Part shown: in pieces, positions 10,094 through 22,234 of the stretch
Layout: each line of letters starts with the position of its first letter
Position numbering within the stretch: the first letter of the stretch is position 1
Assembly: GCA_020796225.1 (NCBI GenBank)
Contig: CM036758.1
Coordinates: 32,395,647-32,459,646, forward strand
Length of the DNA stretch: 64,000 nt
Direction of reading: 5' to 3'
Source: Arion vulgaris
Lineage: Eukaryota > Mollusca > Gastropoda > Stylommatophora > Arionidae
Made by a program: the position numbers and the translations under genes
The notes under the pieces: generated by a model
Told to the model about the DNA's origin: nothing
Database searches by the model: none
The model's input: only the letters and a program-made list of their open reading frames with translations

Positions 10094-12112
10094 CAGAGCC
10101 GGATTAGACCAGCGCGGGGCCGTAGCAAATTTTAGCGCGGGGCCCTAAGTTTTGTATGATAATAAATAATAAAACATAAATTTTACAAACAAACTTGTCT
10201 CGATTTAATGTGAGCAAATTTAGAGATAATACTAGACAAATAAATTTCTCTAAGTAAATTACATTTAATGTTCATTAAGGTGAGGTTATTTAGACGATCT
10301 TGTCCCATCATGTTTCTTAACTCACTTTTTATACGCTTTAATGTTGAAAAAGAACGTTCTCCGCTGCAGTTAGTAATCATTAAAGACAAGTAAATTCGTA
10401 AGACTATTTCTACATTTGGGAAACACGACTCTAATGAATTTTCCATTATAAGTTTATAAAATTGCAGTTCAAGGGCCTCATTCTTTTCGTTGCTAATAGC
10501 AGCAGCTACATTAGTTTTAGAAGTTCAGCGAACTGCACAAGTTCGTCGCCTAGGCTTTCTTCCAAATCCTCTTGGTAAGAGCTGACAATATTTGGAGTTC
10601 TTTTCAAGATCTCTTCTGCTGTAAGAGATTTTAACTGCCGAAATGTTCCAAATACATCAGTCACTCTATGGTACGCTTCCATGCGTTTAGCTAAGGCAGA
10701 GAGTACATTATCAATTATGACAATAAACACCTGACTTTCAAATTTTGTTTGGGTGTTTGATTTTCTACAACTTCATCGAGCGTAGTAGAGCCACTAAAAT
10801 CGTCGTACTTAGTATTTCGCTTGCGTCGTCGTGAAGTTTGTTGCTGATATTCTTGACAGTGAGTCAGGATTTTGGCTTTGGCCTCAATATCTGAAAATGT
10901 AGGCCGCATTGCTTGAACGTACCCGTGTAACGATTCATAAAGAGCATATCCCGTGTTAAGGTCTTGATCAGGTGACTGTAATGAAGCGCTAGACGCTTGC
11001 AAGCGTTCTAGAATTCCGTTCCATAAAATGCTAACTATTCCCGTTTCCAACTTACTCATCTCCAAAACTAGCCCATACGCTTGATTACGACACTCTACCT
11101 TTTGATCCATGTTATTTGAGATGTCATCCAAAACTTGTTTGATAATGGTAAAACCACATAAAAGTGCTTTTGTCGCATCAGCTCGGGAAGACCACCTGGT
11201 GTCCGATAGTCTCTTCAAAGTCGGGAGTTTTGAACCTGTATCTTCCAGTGCTTTTGTAAGAATGCCCCATCGATAGGTAGAAGCGGAAAAGAATGTATAG
11301 AGACTTTCAACAAAATCGAAAAAATGGATGCTTCTATACAACATTCTGCAGCACACTTCGCAACGAAATTCAGTGAATGTGCAAAGCAGGGAATGTATTC
11401 TGCGTACTTATTTATCTCCTTAATGTGTGCTTGTAAGCCGTTGTATTTCCCACTCATGTTGCTGGCATTGTCATAGCTTTGACCGCGACAGTCTTTGATA
11501 TCAATGCCATTTTCCTTTAAAAATCAAGTAAACTTTGGGCGAGTTGTTCAGCAGTATGACCTTCCATATCCAAGAACTTCACAAACCTTTCCACTGGTCC
11601 AGATGGTAACACATAGCGCACTATTAGAGTGAGTTGGTCCACATGCGAAATGTCTGGAGTAGAGTCCAGTGCCCAGATCTGCTCATGTCTTAGAACAATA
11701 TTTCATACGCCCACTTGCATTTATTTTAAACTAAGTTTCGCGCGCAAAAACTACTGAACGAACAGAGACTTGAACTGGGTTATGAGTCAAATTTAATTGT
11801 TCTTTTGTTCAAGCTTTCAAGTTTTCGTTTATTAGAAGCGTGTGCACACAAGAGACACTCCTATACAAAAAGTAAAAAAACTGTTACGTTGTTAATGAGC
11901 TCAGTGTGACCGCCCAATTAAGTCCGAAATTGAGTAAACATGACCTTGGCCCTAACCTCAATAAAAAAATGAAAGGGGGAATTATTACCCACCTCCCAAA
12001 CTTGGTTCCTTGTTTATGACTAGTGACAACTTAGCTCCAGAGGCGCGGGCCCCCCCCCAAAGCGCGGGGCCGTAGCATTTGCTACTTCTGCTACTATGCT
12101 AATCCGGCTCTG
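10094..12112 (-). mobile_element. Complete but dead hAT transposon with TIRs and 8-bp TSD
   Basis: The element begins CAGAGCCGGATTAG and ends CTAATCCGGCTCTG, a perfect 14-bp terminal inverted repeat, followed inwards by related GCGCGGGGCC blocks. It is flanked by GGTGGTAG at 10086-10093 and 12113-12120, the 8-bp target duplication typical of hAT elements. Length 2,019 bp. It lies within a copy of retroelement X whose other copy at 37945-38510 keeps the uninterrupted site (38130-38137). The transposase inside is truncated and frameshifted, so the copy is non-autonomous. Confidence 0.93.
10183..11705 (-). pseudogene. hAT transposase remnant (ZMYM1-like, DUF4371 plus dimerisation domain)
   Basis: Reading on the minus strand: LDSTPDISHVDQLTL (first acidic residue), PVERFVKFLDMEGHTAEQL, GIDIKDCRGQSYDNASNMSG (second acidic residue), IPCFAHSLNFVAKCAAECC, FFDFVESLYTFFSASTYRW, LSDTRWSSRADA, and finally the dimerisation-domain motif CSGERSFSTLKRIKSELRNM. 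This order is that of hAT transposases close to zinc finger MYM-type 1-like proteins. The N-terminal DNA-binding region is absent, and frame breaks fall near 11520, 11340, 10720 and 10450-10500, so no functional enzyme is expected. Confidence 0.88.
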
Positions 12113-12310
12113 GGTGGTAGATAATGGCACATCCGGTTGCTCTCCTGCAGCACCTTCCTTGGCCAATCGGTCTGCTGTTTCATTTCCTGTTATTCATAGT
12201 GAGACGGTATCCACTGCAAGACGACCTTGCACTGCTTGCACAGTTTAGACAGTAGGGTCTGTAGACATGACAATTTTCTGGACTGGAGTGCTTGGAGTGT
12301 TTACTTTGCA
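12113..12310 (-). mobile_element. Retroelement X, RNase H part, right of hAT
   Basis: The reverse complement matches 37945-38130 closely (ACTCCAGTCCAGAAAATTG, then the RNase H tail equivalent to VVLQWIPSHCVIPGNE). Together with 9700-10093 it forms one element interrupted by the hAT transposon. Confidence 0.82.
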
Positions 12311-12319
12311 GTTATACGT

Positions 12320-12470
12320 TACATAAGGTCTGCAAGTAATTTCTCCATGCCGCTCTGTTCTGGGCAACTCGCTCAATCTCTTCCATGGAATTGAGTCCGA
12401 TATTTCTTGCCTCTTTGAGCAAAGTTCGTTTCAGGGTTTCCTCTTCTCTTTCTTGAAACCCCCCTCCCAC
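12320..12470 (-). mobile_element. LINE C-terminal tail
   Basis: Minus strand reads TLLKEARNIGLNSMEEIERV then AQNRAAWRNYLQTLC, a typical end of an endonuclease-type LINE polyprotein. Confidence 0.7.
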
Positions 12471-12504
12471 CACACCCCCTCCACCCCAACTTCAATGTCT
12501 GCTT

Positions 12505-12625
12505 TAGTGTTCTTTGATCAGTTATCAGTTATATGAGGACTATCATCATAGCACTCCGGACATGTCCATAGGTGCTCCGATCTCCGCCTCAGCAAATCCA
12601 GCAGCGTCCAGCAACCCAACACCTC
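12505..12625 (-). mobile_element. RNase H LINE tail at the left edge of the array
   Basis: CATAGCACTCCGGACATGTC then GCTCCGATCTCCGCCTCAGC is nearly the same as 26480-26545; it abuts the truncated SINE head at 12628. Confidence 0.75.
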
Positions 12626-12627
12626 AA

Positions 12628-12642
12628 GGGGCGCAAAGAGTT
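12628..12642 (+). mobile_element. Head of the core-SINE that holds the 43-bp array
   Basis: GGGGCGCAAAGAGTT just before the array resembles the head of other core-SINE copies (for example the reverse complement of 36935-36970: GGGTGCGCAAAGGGGAGT then AATAGTGACAC). The remainder of the head upstream seems truncated against a LINE tail. Confidence 0.65.
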
Positions 12643-15600
12643 GTAACACTGCGACCTACAAGGCATGTCGTAAGAGGAGACTGAGGTAACACTGCGACCT
12701 ACAAGGCATGTCGTAAGAGGAGACTGAGGTAACACTGCGACCTACAAGGCATGTCGTAAGAGGAGACTGAGGTAACACTGCGACCTACAAGGCATGTCGT
12801 AAGAGGAGACTGAGGTAACACTGCGACCTACAAGGCATGTCGTAAGAGGAGACTGAGGTAACACTGCGACCTACAAGGCATGTCGTAAGAGGAGACTGAG
12901 GTAACACTGCGACCTACAAGGCATGTCGTAAGAGGAGACTGAGGTAACACTGCGACCTACAAGGCATGTCGTAAGAGGAGACTGAGGTAACACTGCGACC
13001 TACAAGGCATGTCGTAAGAGGAGACTGAGGTAACACTGCGACCTACAAGGCATGTCGTAAGAGGAGACTGAGGTAACACTGCGACCTACAAGGCATGTCG
13101 TAAGAGGAGACTGAGGTAACACTGCGACCTACAAGGCATGTCGTAAGAGGAGACTGAGGTAACACTGTGACCTACAAGGCATGTTGTAAGGGACGACTGA
13201 GGTAACACTGCGACCTACAAGGCATGTCGTAAGAGGAGACTGAGGTAACACTGCGACCTACAAGGCATGTCGTAAGAGGAGACTGAGGTAACACTGCGAC
13301 CTACAAGGCATGTCGTAAGAGGAGACTGAGGTAACACTGCGACCTACAAGGCATGTCGTAAGAGGAGACTGAGGTAACACTGTGACCTACAAGGCATGTT
13401 GTAAGAGGAGACTGAGGTAACACTGCGACCTACAAGGCATGTCGTAAGAGACGACTGAGGTAACACTGCGACCTACAAGGCATGTTGTAAGAGACGACTG
13501 AGGTAACACTGCGACCTAAAAGGCATGTTGTAAGGGTCGACTGAGGTAACACTGCGACCTACAAGGCATGTTGTAAGAGGAGACTGAGGTAACACTGCGA
13601 CCTACAAGGCATGTTGTAAGAGACGACTGAGGTAACACTGCGACCTACAAGGCATGTTGTAAGAGACGACTGAGGTAACACTGCGACCTACAAGGCATGT
13701 TGTAAGAGACGACTGAGGTAACACTGCGACCTACAAGGCATGTTGTAAGAGACGACTGAGGTAACACTGCGACCTACAAGGCATGTTGTAAGAGAGACTG
13801 AGTAACACTGCGACCTACAAGGCATGTTGTAAGAGACGACTAAGGTAACACTGCGACCTACAAGGCATGTTGTAAGAGACGACTGAGGTAACACTGCGAC
13901 CTACAAGGCATGTTGTAAGAGGGGACTGAGGTAACACTGCGACCTACAAGGCATGTTGTAAGAGACGACTGAGGTAACACTGCGACCTACAAGGCATGTT
14001 GTAAGAGACGACTGAGGTAACACTGCGACCTACAAGGCATGTTGTAAGAGGAGACTTAGGTAACACTGTGACCTACAAGGCATGTTGTAAGGCACTGAGG
14101 TAACATGGACCTACAAGGCATGTTGTAAGAGACGACTGAGGTAACACTGCGACCTACAAGGCATGTTGTAAGGGACGACTGAGGTAACACTGCGACCTAC
14201 AAGGCATGTTGTAAGAGACGACTGAGGTAACACTGCGACCTACAAGGCATGTTGTAAGAGGAGACTGAGGTAACACTGCGACCTACAAGGCATGTTGTAA
14301 GAGACGACTGAGGTAACACTGCGACCTACAAGGCATGTTGTAAGAGACGACTGAGGTAACACTGCGACCTACAAGGCATGTTGTAAGAGGTACAGGGCCC
14401 TGAGAAAGGTAACACTGCGACCTACAAGGCATGTTGTAAGGGACGACTGAGGTAACACTGCGACCTACAAGGCATGTTGTAGAGGAGACTGAGGTAACAC
14501 TGCGACCTACAAGGCATGTTGTAAGAGACGACTGAGGTAACACTGCGACCTACAAGGCATGTTGTAAGAGGCGACTGAGGTAACACTGCGACCTACAAGG
14601 CATGTTGTAAGAGGAGACTGAGGTAACACTGCGACCTACAAGGCATGTGTAAGAGCGACTGAGGTAACACTGCGACCTACAAGGCATGTTGTAAGAGACG
14701 ACTGAGGTAACACTGCGACCTACAAGGCATGTTGTAAGAGACGACTGAAGTAACACTGCGACCTACAAGGCATGTTGTAAGAGACGACTGAGGTAACACT
14801 GCGACCTACAAGGCATGTTGTAAGAGGAGACTGAGGTAACACTGCAACCTACAAGGCATGTTGTAAGAGACGACTGAGGTAACACTGCGACCTACAAGGC
14901 ATGTTGTAAGAGACAACTGAGGTAACACTGCGACCTACAAGGCATGTTGTAAGAGGAGACTGAGGTAACACTGCTACCTACAAGGCATGTTGTAAGGGTC
15001 AACTGAGGTAACACTGTGACCTACAAGGCATGTTGTAAGAGACGACTGAGGTAACACTGCGACCTACAAGGCATGTTGTAAGGGACGACTGAGGTAACAC
15101 TGCGACCTACAAGGCATGTTGTAAGAGACGACTGAGGTAACACTGCGACCTACAAGGCATGTCGTAAGAGGAGACTGAGGTAACACTGCGACCTACAAGG
15201 CATGTTGTAAGAGACGACTGAGGTAACACTGCGACCTACAAGGCATGTTGTAAGAGACGACTGAGGTAACACTGCGACCTACAAGGCATGTTGTAAGAGG
15301 AGACTGAGGTAACACTGCGACCTACAAGGCATGTTGTAAGAGACGACTGAGGTAACACTGCGACCTACAAGGCATGTTGTAAGAGACGACTGAGGTAACA
15401 CTGCGACCTACAAGGCATGTTGTAAGAGGAGACTGAGGTAACACTGCGACCTACAAGGCATGTTGTAAGAGACGACTGAGGTAACACTGCGACCTACAAG
15501 GCATGTTGTAAGAGACGACTGAGGTAACACTGCGACCTACAAGGCATGTTGTAAGAGACGACTGAGGTAACACTGCGACCTACAAGGCATGTTGTAAGAG

Positions 15601-18600
15601 AGACTGAGGTAACACTGCGACCTACAAGGCATGTGTAAGAGACGACTGAGGTAACACTGCGACCTACAAGGCATGTTGTAAGGTCGACTGAGGTAACACT
15701 GCGACCTACAAGGCATGTTGTAAGAGACGACATGAGGTAACACTGCGACCTACAAGGCATGTTGTAAGGTCGACTGAGGTAACACTGCGACCTACAAGGC
15801 ATGTTTAGGGACTGAGGTAACATGCGACCTACAAGGCATGTGTAGCGACGAGGACTAACATACTCGCGACCTACAAGGCATGTTGTAAGGGACTGAGGTA
15901 ACACTGCGACCTACAAGGCATGTTGTAAGAGACGACTGAGGTAACACTGCGACCTACAAGGCATGTTGTAAGGGACGACTGAGGTAACACTGCGACCTAC
16001 AAGGCATGTTGTAAGAGACGACTGAGGTAACACTGCGACCTACAAGGCATGTTGTAAGAGACGACTGAGGTAACACTGCGACCTACAAGGCATGTTGTAA
16101 GAGGAGACTGAGGTAACACTGCGACCTACAAGGCATGTTGTAAGAGACGACTGAGGTAACACTGCGACCTACAAGGCATGTTGTAAGAGACGACTGAGGT
16201 AACACTGCGACCTACAAGGCATGTTGTAAGAGACGACTGAGGTAACACTGCGACCTACAAGGCATGTTGTAAGAGACGACTGAGGTAACACTGCGACCTA
16301 CAAGGCATGTTGTAAGAGACGACTGAGGTAACACTGCGACCTACAAGGCATGTTGTAGAGAGACTGAGGTAACACTGCGACCTACAAGGCATGTTGTAAG
16401 GGACGACTGAGGTAACACTGCGACCTACAAGGCATGTTGTAGAGACGACTGAGGTAACACTGCGACCTACAAGGCATGTTGTAAGAGGAGACTGAGGTAA
16501 CACTGCGACCTACAAGGCATGTTGTAAGAGACGACTGAGGTAACACTGCGACCTACAAGGCATGTTGTAAGAGACGACTGAGGTAACACTGCGACCTACA
16601 AGGCATGTTGTAAGAGACGACTGAGGTAACACTGCGACCTACAAGGCATGTTGTAAGAGACGACTGAGGTAACACTGCGACCTACAAGGCATGTTGTAGA
16701 GAGACTGAGGTAACACTGCGACCTACAAGGCATGTTGTAAGGGACGACTGAGGTAACACTGCGACCTACAAGGCATGTTGTAAGAGACGACTGAGGTAAC
16801 ACTGCGACCTACAAGGCATGTTGTAAGAGACGACTGAGTTAACACTGCGACCTACAAGGCATGTTGTAAGAGACGACTGAGGTAACACTGCGACCTACAA
16901 GGCATGTTGAAGCGACTGAGGTAACACTGCGACCTACAAGGCATTTTATGTTAATGATACGATGAGGCACTGAGAAACTGCTCAAGGCATGTTGTAAGAG
17001 CGACTGAGTAACACTGCGACCTACAAGGCATGTTGTAGAGACGACTGAGGTAACACTGCGACCTACAAGGCATGTTGTAAGAGACGACTGAGGTAACTAA
17101 CAGCTGCCGACCTACAAGGCATGTTGTAAGAGACGACTGAGGTAACACTGCGACCTACAAGGCATGTTGTAAGAGACGACTGAGGTAACACTGCGACCTA
17201 CAAGGCATGTTGTAAGAGACGACTGAGGTAACACTGCGACCTACAAGGCATGTTGTAAGAGACGACTGAGGTAACACTGCGACCTACAAGGCATGTTGTA
17301 AGAGACGACTGAGGTAACACTGCGACCTACAAGGCATGTTGTAAGAGACGACTGAGGTAACACTGCGACCTACAAGGCATGTTGTAAGGGACGACTGAGG
17401 TAACACTGCGACCTACAAGGCATGTTGTAAGAGGGACACGGTAGAGTAAAAACTGCGACCTACAAGGCATGTTGTAAGGGACGACTGAGGTAACACTGCG
17501 ACCTACAAGGCATGTTGTAAGAGGGGACTGAGGTAACACTGTGACCTACAAGGCATGTTGTAAGGGACGACTGAGGTAACACTGCGACCTACAAGGCATG
17601 TTGTAAGAGACGACTGAGGTAACACTGCGACCTACAAGGCATGTTGTAGAGACGACTGAGGTAACACTGCGACCTACAAGGCATGTGTAGAGACGACTGA
17701 GGTAACACTGCGACCTACAAGGCATGTTGTAAGGGACGACTGAGGTAACACTGCGACCTACAAGGCATGTTGTAAGAGACGACTGAGGTAACACTGCGAC
17801 CTACAAGGCATGTTGTAAGGGTCGACTGAGGTAACACTGCGACCTACAAGGCATGTTGTAAGAGAGACTGAGGTAACACTGCGACCTACAAGGCATGTTG
17901 TAAGAGACGACTGAGGTAGACTTTCATGAGACCTCACAAGGCATGTTGTAAGAGACGACTGAGGTAACACTGCGACCTACAAGGCATGTTGTAGAGGACG
18001 ACTGAGGTAACACTGCGACCTACAAGGCATGTTGTAGAGACGACTGAGGTAACACTGCGACCTACAAGGCATGTTGTAAGAGACGACTGAGGTAACACTG
18101 CGACCTACAAGGCATGTTGTAAGAGAGACTGAGGTAACACTGCGACCTACAAGGCATGTTGTAAGAGACGACTGAGGTAACACTGCGACCTACAAGGCAT
18201 GTTGTAAGAGACGACTGAGGTAACACTGCGACCTACAAGGCATGTTGTAGAGACGAGGTAACCGACCTAGGGTGTGAGCTAGTAACACTGCGACCTACAA
18301 GGCATGTTGTAAGAGACGACTGAGGTAACACTGCGACCTACAAGGCATGTTGTAATGAGAAAAGACTAGAGGTAAGCGACTGAGAACACTGCTGACAAAG
18401 GCATGTTGTAAGGACGACTGAGGTAACACTGCGACCTACAAGGCATGTTGTAAGAGACGACTGAGGTAACACTGCGACCTACAAGGCATGTTGTAAGAGA
18501 CGACTAAGGTAACACTGCGACCTACAAGGCATGTTGTAAGAGACGACTGAGGTAACACTGCGACCTACAAGGCATGTTGTAAGAGACGACTGAGGTAACA

Positions 18601-21600
18601 CTGCGACCTACAAGGCATGTTGTAAGAGACGACTGAAGTAACACTGCGACCTACAAGGCATGTTGTAAGAGACGACTGAGGTAACACTGCGACCTACAAG
18701 GCATGTTGTAGAGACGACTGAGGTAACACTGCGACCTACAAGGCATGTTGTAAGAGACGACTGAGGTAACACTGCGACCTACAAGGCATGTTGTAAGAGA
18801 CGACTGAGGTAACACTGCGACCTACAAGGCATGTTGTAAGGGACGACTGAGGTAACACTGCGACCTACAAGGCATGTTGTAAGAGACGACTGAGGTAACA
18901 CTGCAGACCTACAAGGCATATTAGTAGAGGAGACTGAGGTAACACTGCGACCTACAAGGCATGTTGTAAGAGACGACTGAGGTAACACTGCGACCTACAA
19001 GGCATGTTGTAAGAGAGACTGAGGTAACACTGCGACCTACAAGGCATGTTGTAAGGGACGACTGAGGTAACACTGCGACCTACAAGGCATGTTGAGAGAG
19101 ACTGAGGTAACACTGCGACCTACAAGGCATGTTGTAAGAGGAGACTGAGGTAACACTGCGACCTACAAGGCATGTTGTAAGGGACGACTGAGGTAACACT
19201 GCTGACCCTACAAGGCATGTTGTAAGAGACGACTGAGGTAACACTGCGACCTACAAGGCATGTGGTAAGAGACGACTGAGGTAACACTGCGACCTACAAG
19301 GCATGTTGTAAGAGACGACTGAGGTAACACTGCGACCTACAAGGCATGTTGTAAGAGACGACTGAGGTAACACTGCGACCTACAAGGCATGTTGTAAAGA
19401 GAGACTGAAGGGTAACACTGCGACCTACAAGGCATGTTGTAAGAGACGACTGAGGTAACACTGCGACCTACAAGGCATGTTGTAAGAGACGACTGAGGTA
19501 ACACTGCGACCTACAAGGCATGTTGTAAGAGAGACTGAGGTAACACTGCGACCTACAAGGCATGTTGTAAGAGACGACTGAGGTAACACTGCGACCTACA
19601 AGGCATGTTGTAAGAGACGACTGAGGTAACACTGCGACCTACAAGGCATGTTGTAGAGACGACTGAGGTAACACTGCGACCTACAAGGCATGTTGTAAGA
19701 GACGACTGAGGTAACACTGCGACCTACAAGGCATGTTGTAAGGGACGACTGAGGTAACACTGCGACCTACAAGGCATGTTGTAAGAGAGACTGAGGTAAC
19801 ACTGCGACCTACAAGGCATGTTGTAAGGATCACTGAGGTAACACTGCGACCTACAAGGCATGTTGTAGAGAGCGACTGAGGTAACACTGCGACCTACAAG
19901 GCATGTTGTGAGGACGACTGAGGTAACACTGCGACCTACAAGGCATGTTGTAAGAGCAGACTGAGGTAACACTGCGACCTACAAGGCATGTTGTAAGAGG
20001 ACGACTGAGGGTAACACTGCGACCTACAAGGCATTTGTAAGGTCGACTGAGGTAACACTGCGACCTACAAGGCATGTTGTAAGAGACTACTGAGGTAACA
20101 CTGCGACCTACAAGGCATGTTGTAAGAGACGACTGAGGTAACACTGCGACCTACAAGGCATGTTGTAAGAGACGACTGAGTAACACTGCGATACAAGGCA
20201 TGTTTGAGAGACTGAGAACACTGCGACCTCAAGGCTGTTTAAGAGCGACTGAGGTAACACTGCGACCTACAAGGCATGTTGTAAGAGACGACTGAGGTAA
20301 CACTGCGACCTACAAGGCATGTGTAGAGCGAACTGAGGTAACATGGACCTACAAGGCATGTTGTAAGAGGGACTGAGGTAACACTGCGACCTACAAGGCA
20401 TGTTGTAAGGGTCAACTGAGGTAACACTGCGACCTACAAGGCATGTTGTAAGAGACGACTGAGGTAACACTGCGACCTACAAGGCATGTTGTAAGGGGAG
20501 ACTGAGGTAACACTGCGACCTACAAGGCATGTTGTAAGAGACGACTGAGGTAACACTGCGCCTACAAGGCATGTTGTAGAGACGACTGAGTAACACTGCG
20601 ACCTACAAGGCATGTTGTAAGAGACTGACTAAAGATGTGTAACAGCTGCGACCTACAAGGCATGTTGTAGAGACGACTGAGGTACCTCGACCTACAAGGC
20701 ATGTTGTAAGAGGACTGAGGTAACACCTGACCTACAAGGCATGTTGTAAGGGCACTGAGGTAACACTGGACCTACAAGGCATGTTGTAAGAGACGACTGA
20801 GGTAACACTGCGACCTACAAGGCATGTTGTAAGAGGGGACTGAGGTAACACTGTGACCTACAAGGCATGTTTAAGGGAACTGAGGTAACACTGCGACCTA
20901 CAAGGCATGTTTAGAGACGACTGAGGTAACACTGCGACCTACAAGGCATGTTGTAAGGGACGACTGAGGTAACACTGCGACCTACAAGGCATGTTGTAAG
21001 AGACGACTGAGGTAACACTGCGACCTACAAGGCATGTCGTAAGAGGAGACTGAGGTAACACTGCGACCTACAAGGCATGTCGTAGAGGACGACTGAGGTA
21101 ACACTGCGACCTACAGGCATGTTGTAGCGAGACGACTGAGGTAACACTGCGACCTACAAGGCATGTTGTAAGAGACGACTGAGGTAACACTGCGACCTAC
21201 AAGGCATGTTGTAAGAGACGACTGAGGTAACACTGCGACCTACAAGGCATGTGTAGGCACTGAGGTAACACCGACCTAAGGCATGTTGTAAGGACGACTG
21301 AGGTAACACTGCGACCTACAAGGCATGTTGTAAGAGACGACTGAGAGTAACACTGCGACCTACAAGGCATGTCGTAGAGGAGACTGAGGTAACACTGCGA
21401 CCTACAAGGCATGTTGTAAGAGATGACTGAGGTAACACTGCGACCTACAAGGCATGTTGTAAGAGACGACTGAGGTAACACTACGACCTACAAGGCATGT
21501 GTAGAGGACGACTGAGTAACACTGCGACCTACAAGGCATGTTGTAAGAGGAGACTGAGGTAACACTGCGACCTACAAGGCATGTTGTAAGAGTCGACTGA

Positions 21601-21648
21601 GGTAACACTGCGACCTACAAGGCATGTTGTAAGGGTCGACTGAGGTAA
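12643..21648 (+). repeat. Tandem array of a 43-bp SINE-derived unit, about 209 copies
   Basis: The unit runs AACACTGCGACCTACAAGGC then ATGTCGTAAGAGGAGACTGAGGT; 9,006 bp corresponds to about 209 units. The first twelve units (12643-13160) are identical. Further in, the common variant has TTGTAAGAGACGAC, with mixed types. Single copies of the same 43 bp occur inside core-SINEs elsewhere (34550-34590, 48010-48055, 55110-55150, and minus strand 44470-44510, 36900-36945). Clusters of shortened or scrambled units (15780-15890, 16940-17110, 17425-17460, 18250-18410, 20160-20760, 21240-21300) look like consensus errors in a long-read assembly. Minus-strand frames through the array (CLVGRSVTS, NMPCRSQCYLS) are only the array read in three frames. 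Confidence 0.97.
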
Positions 21649-21820
21649 GGGCCTAATGAAGCTACCCTAGTAAATCAAAAGCGTCGCAGAAATCGGATGT
21701 GCTGGCCTACTTGTATGCGCTTAACTGACACAACGTACAATAGTTCTTAGGCTCAGATTACAAACAAATCACACCGAGTGATTAACAAGTGATCGATATG
21801 GAGCGTTCGAAGAAGAAGAA
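21649..21820 (+). mobile_element. Body and 3' end of the core-SINE that holds the array
   Basis: Directly after the last unit the sequence continues as the normal core-SINE body: GAAGCTACCCTAGTAAAT, GCAGAAATCGGATGTGCTGG, CTTAGGCTCAGATTACA, AACAAATCACACCGAGTG, and the end GATATGGAGCGTTCGAAGAA. So the array replaces one 43-bp unit within one SINE. Confidence 0.85.
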
Positions 21821-22008
21821 TTTGACGATCAGGACGAGAAGAACACAATTCGAAATTAAGAAATCAGAGGTAGACAAGGTGTGAAAACAGTAATGGAATT
21901 CATAAAAGAGCATTCATCTGACAAGAATGCCCTGATATCGACTAACACAGAAAGCCAAACTGAACAAGTATAAGGAGTACAGAGCAGAAAAAAGACTCAC
22001 AGATTAAA

Positions 22009-22230
22009 GATAAAATGAACATTATAAATAATAAGTCTCAGCAACTAGGTTTGAAAATACACATGGAAAAGACAAAGGTCACGAGAATAAATGCAGTAAA
22101 TATAAATCAGATTATACTTGAGGAAACAGCTCTACAAGATGTAGAATCAAACACATATCTTGGTAGCAACATAGACACAGAAGGAAACAAATATAGATGT
22201 CAAGATAAGAATACAAAAAGCAGTACGGCC
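22009..22230 (+). mobile_element. LINE-B reverse transcriptase fragment
   Basis: Frame SQQLGLKIHMEKTKVTRINA then NTYLGSNIDTEGNKY corresponds to SQQLGLNIHKGKTKILRIN at 31455-31515. It follows a degraded stretch (21830-22000) that I cannot assign firmly. Confidence 0.75.
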
Positions 22231-22234
22231 ACAC

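Noticed and set aside
13688..21608. Many minus-strand frames with CLVGRSVTS / NMPCRSQCYLS repeats, looking like a repeat protein family
   Set aside because: They are the 43-bp array read in translation: 43 is not a multiple of 3, so three units give a 43-residue period without stops. No start, splice or codon-use evidence supports a gene.
12643..21648. CRISPR array
   Set aside because: There are no unique spacers; the whole 43-bp unit repeats. The setting is a eukaryotic genome with introns and LINEs.
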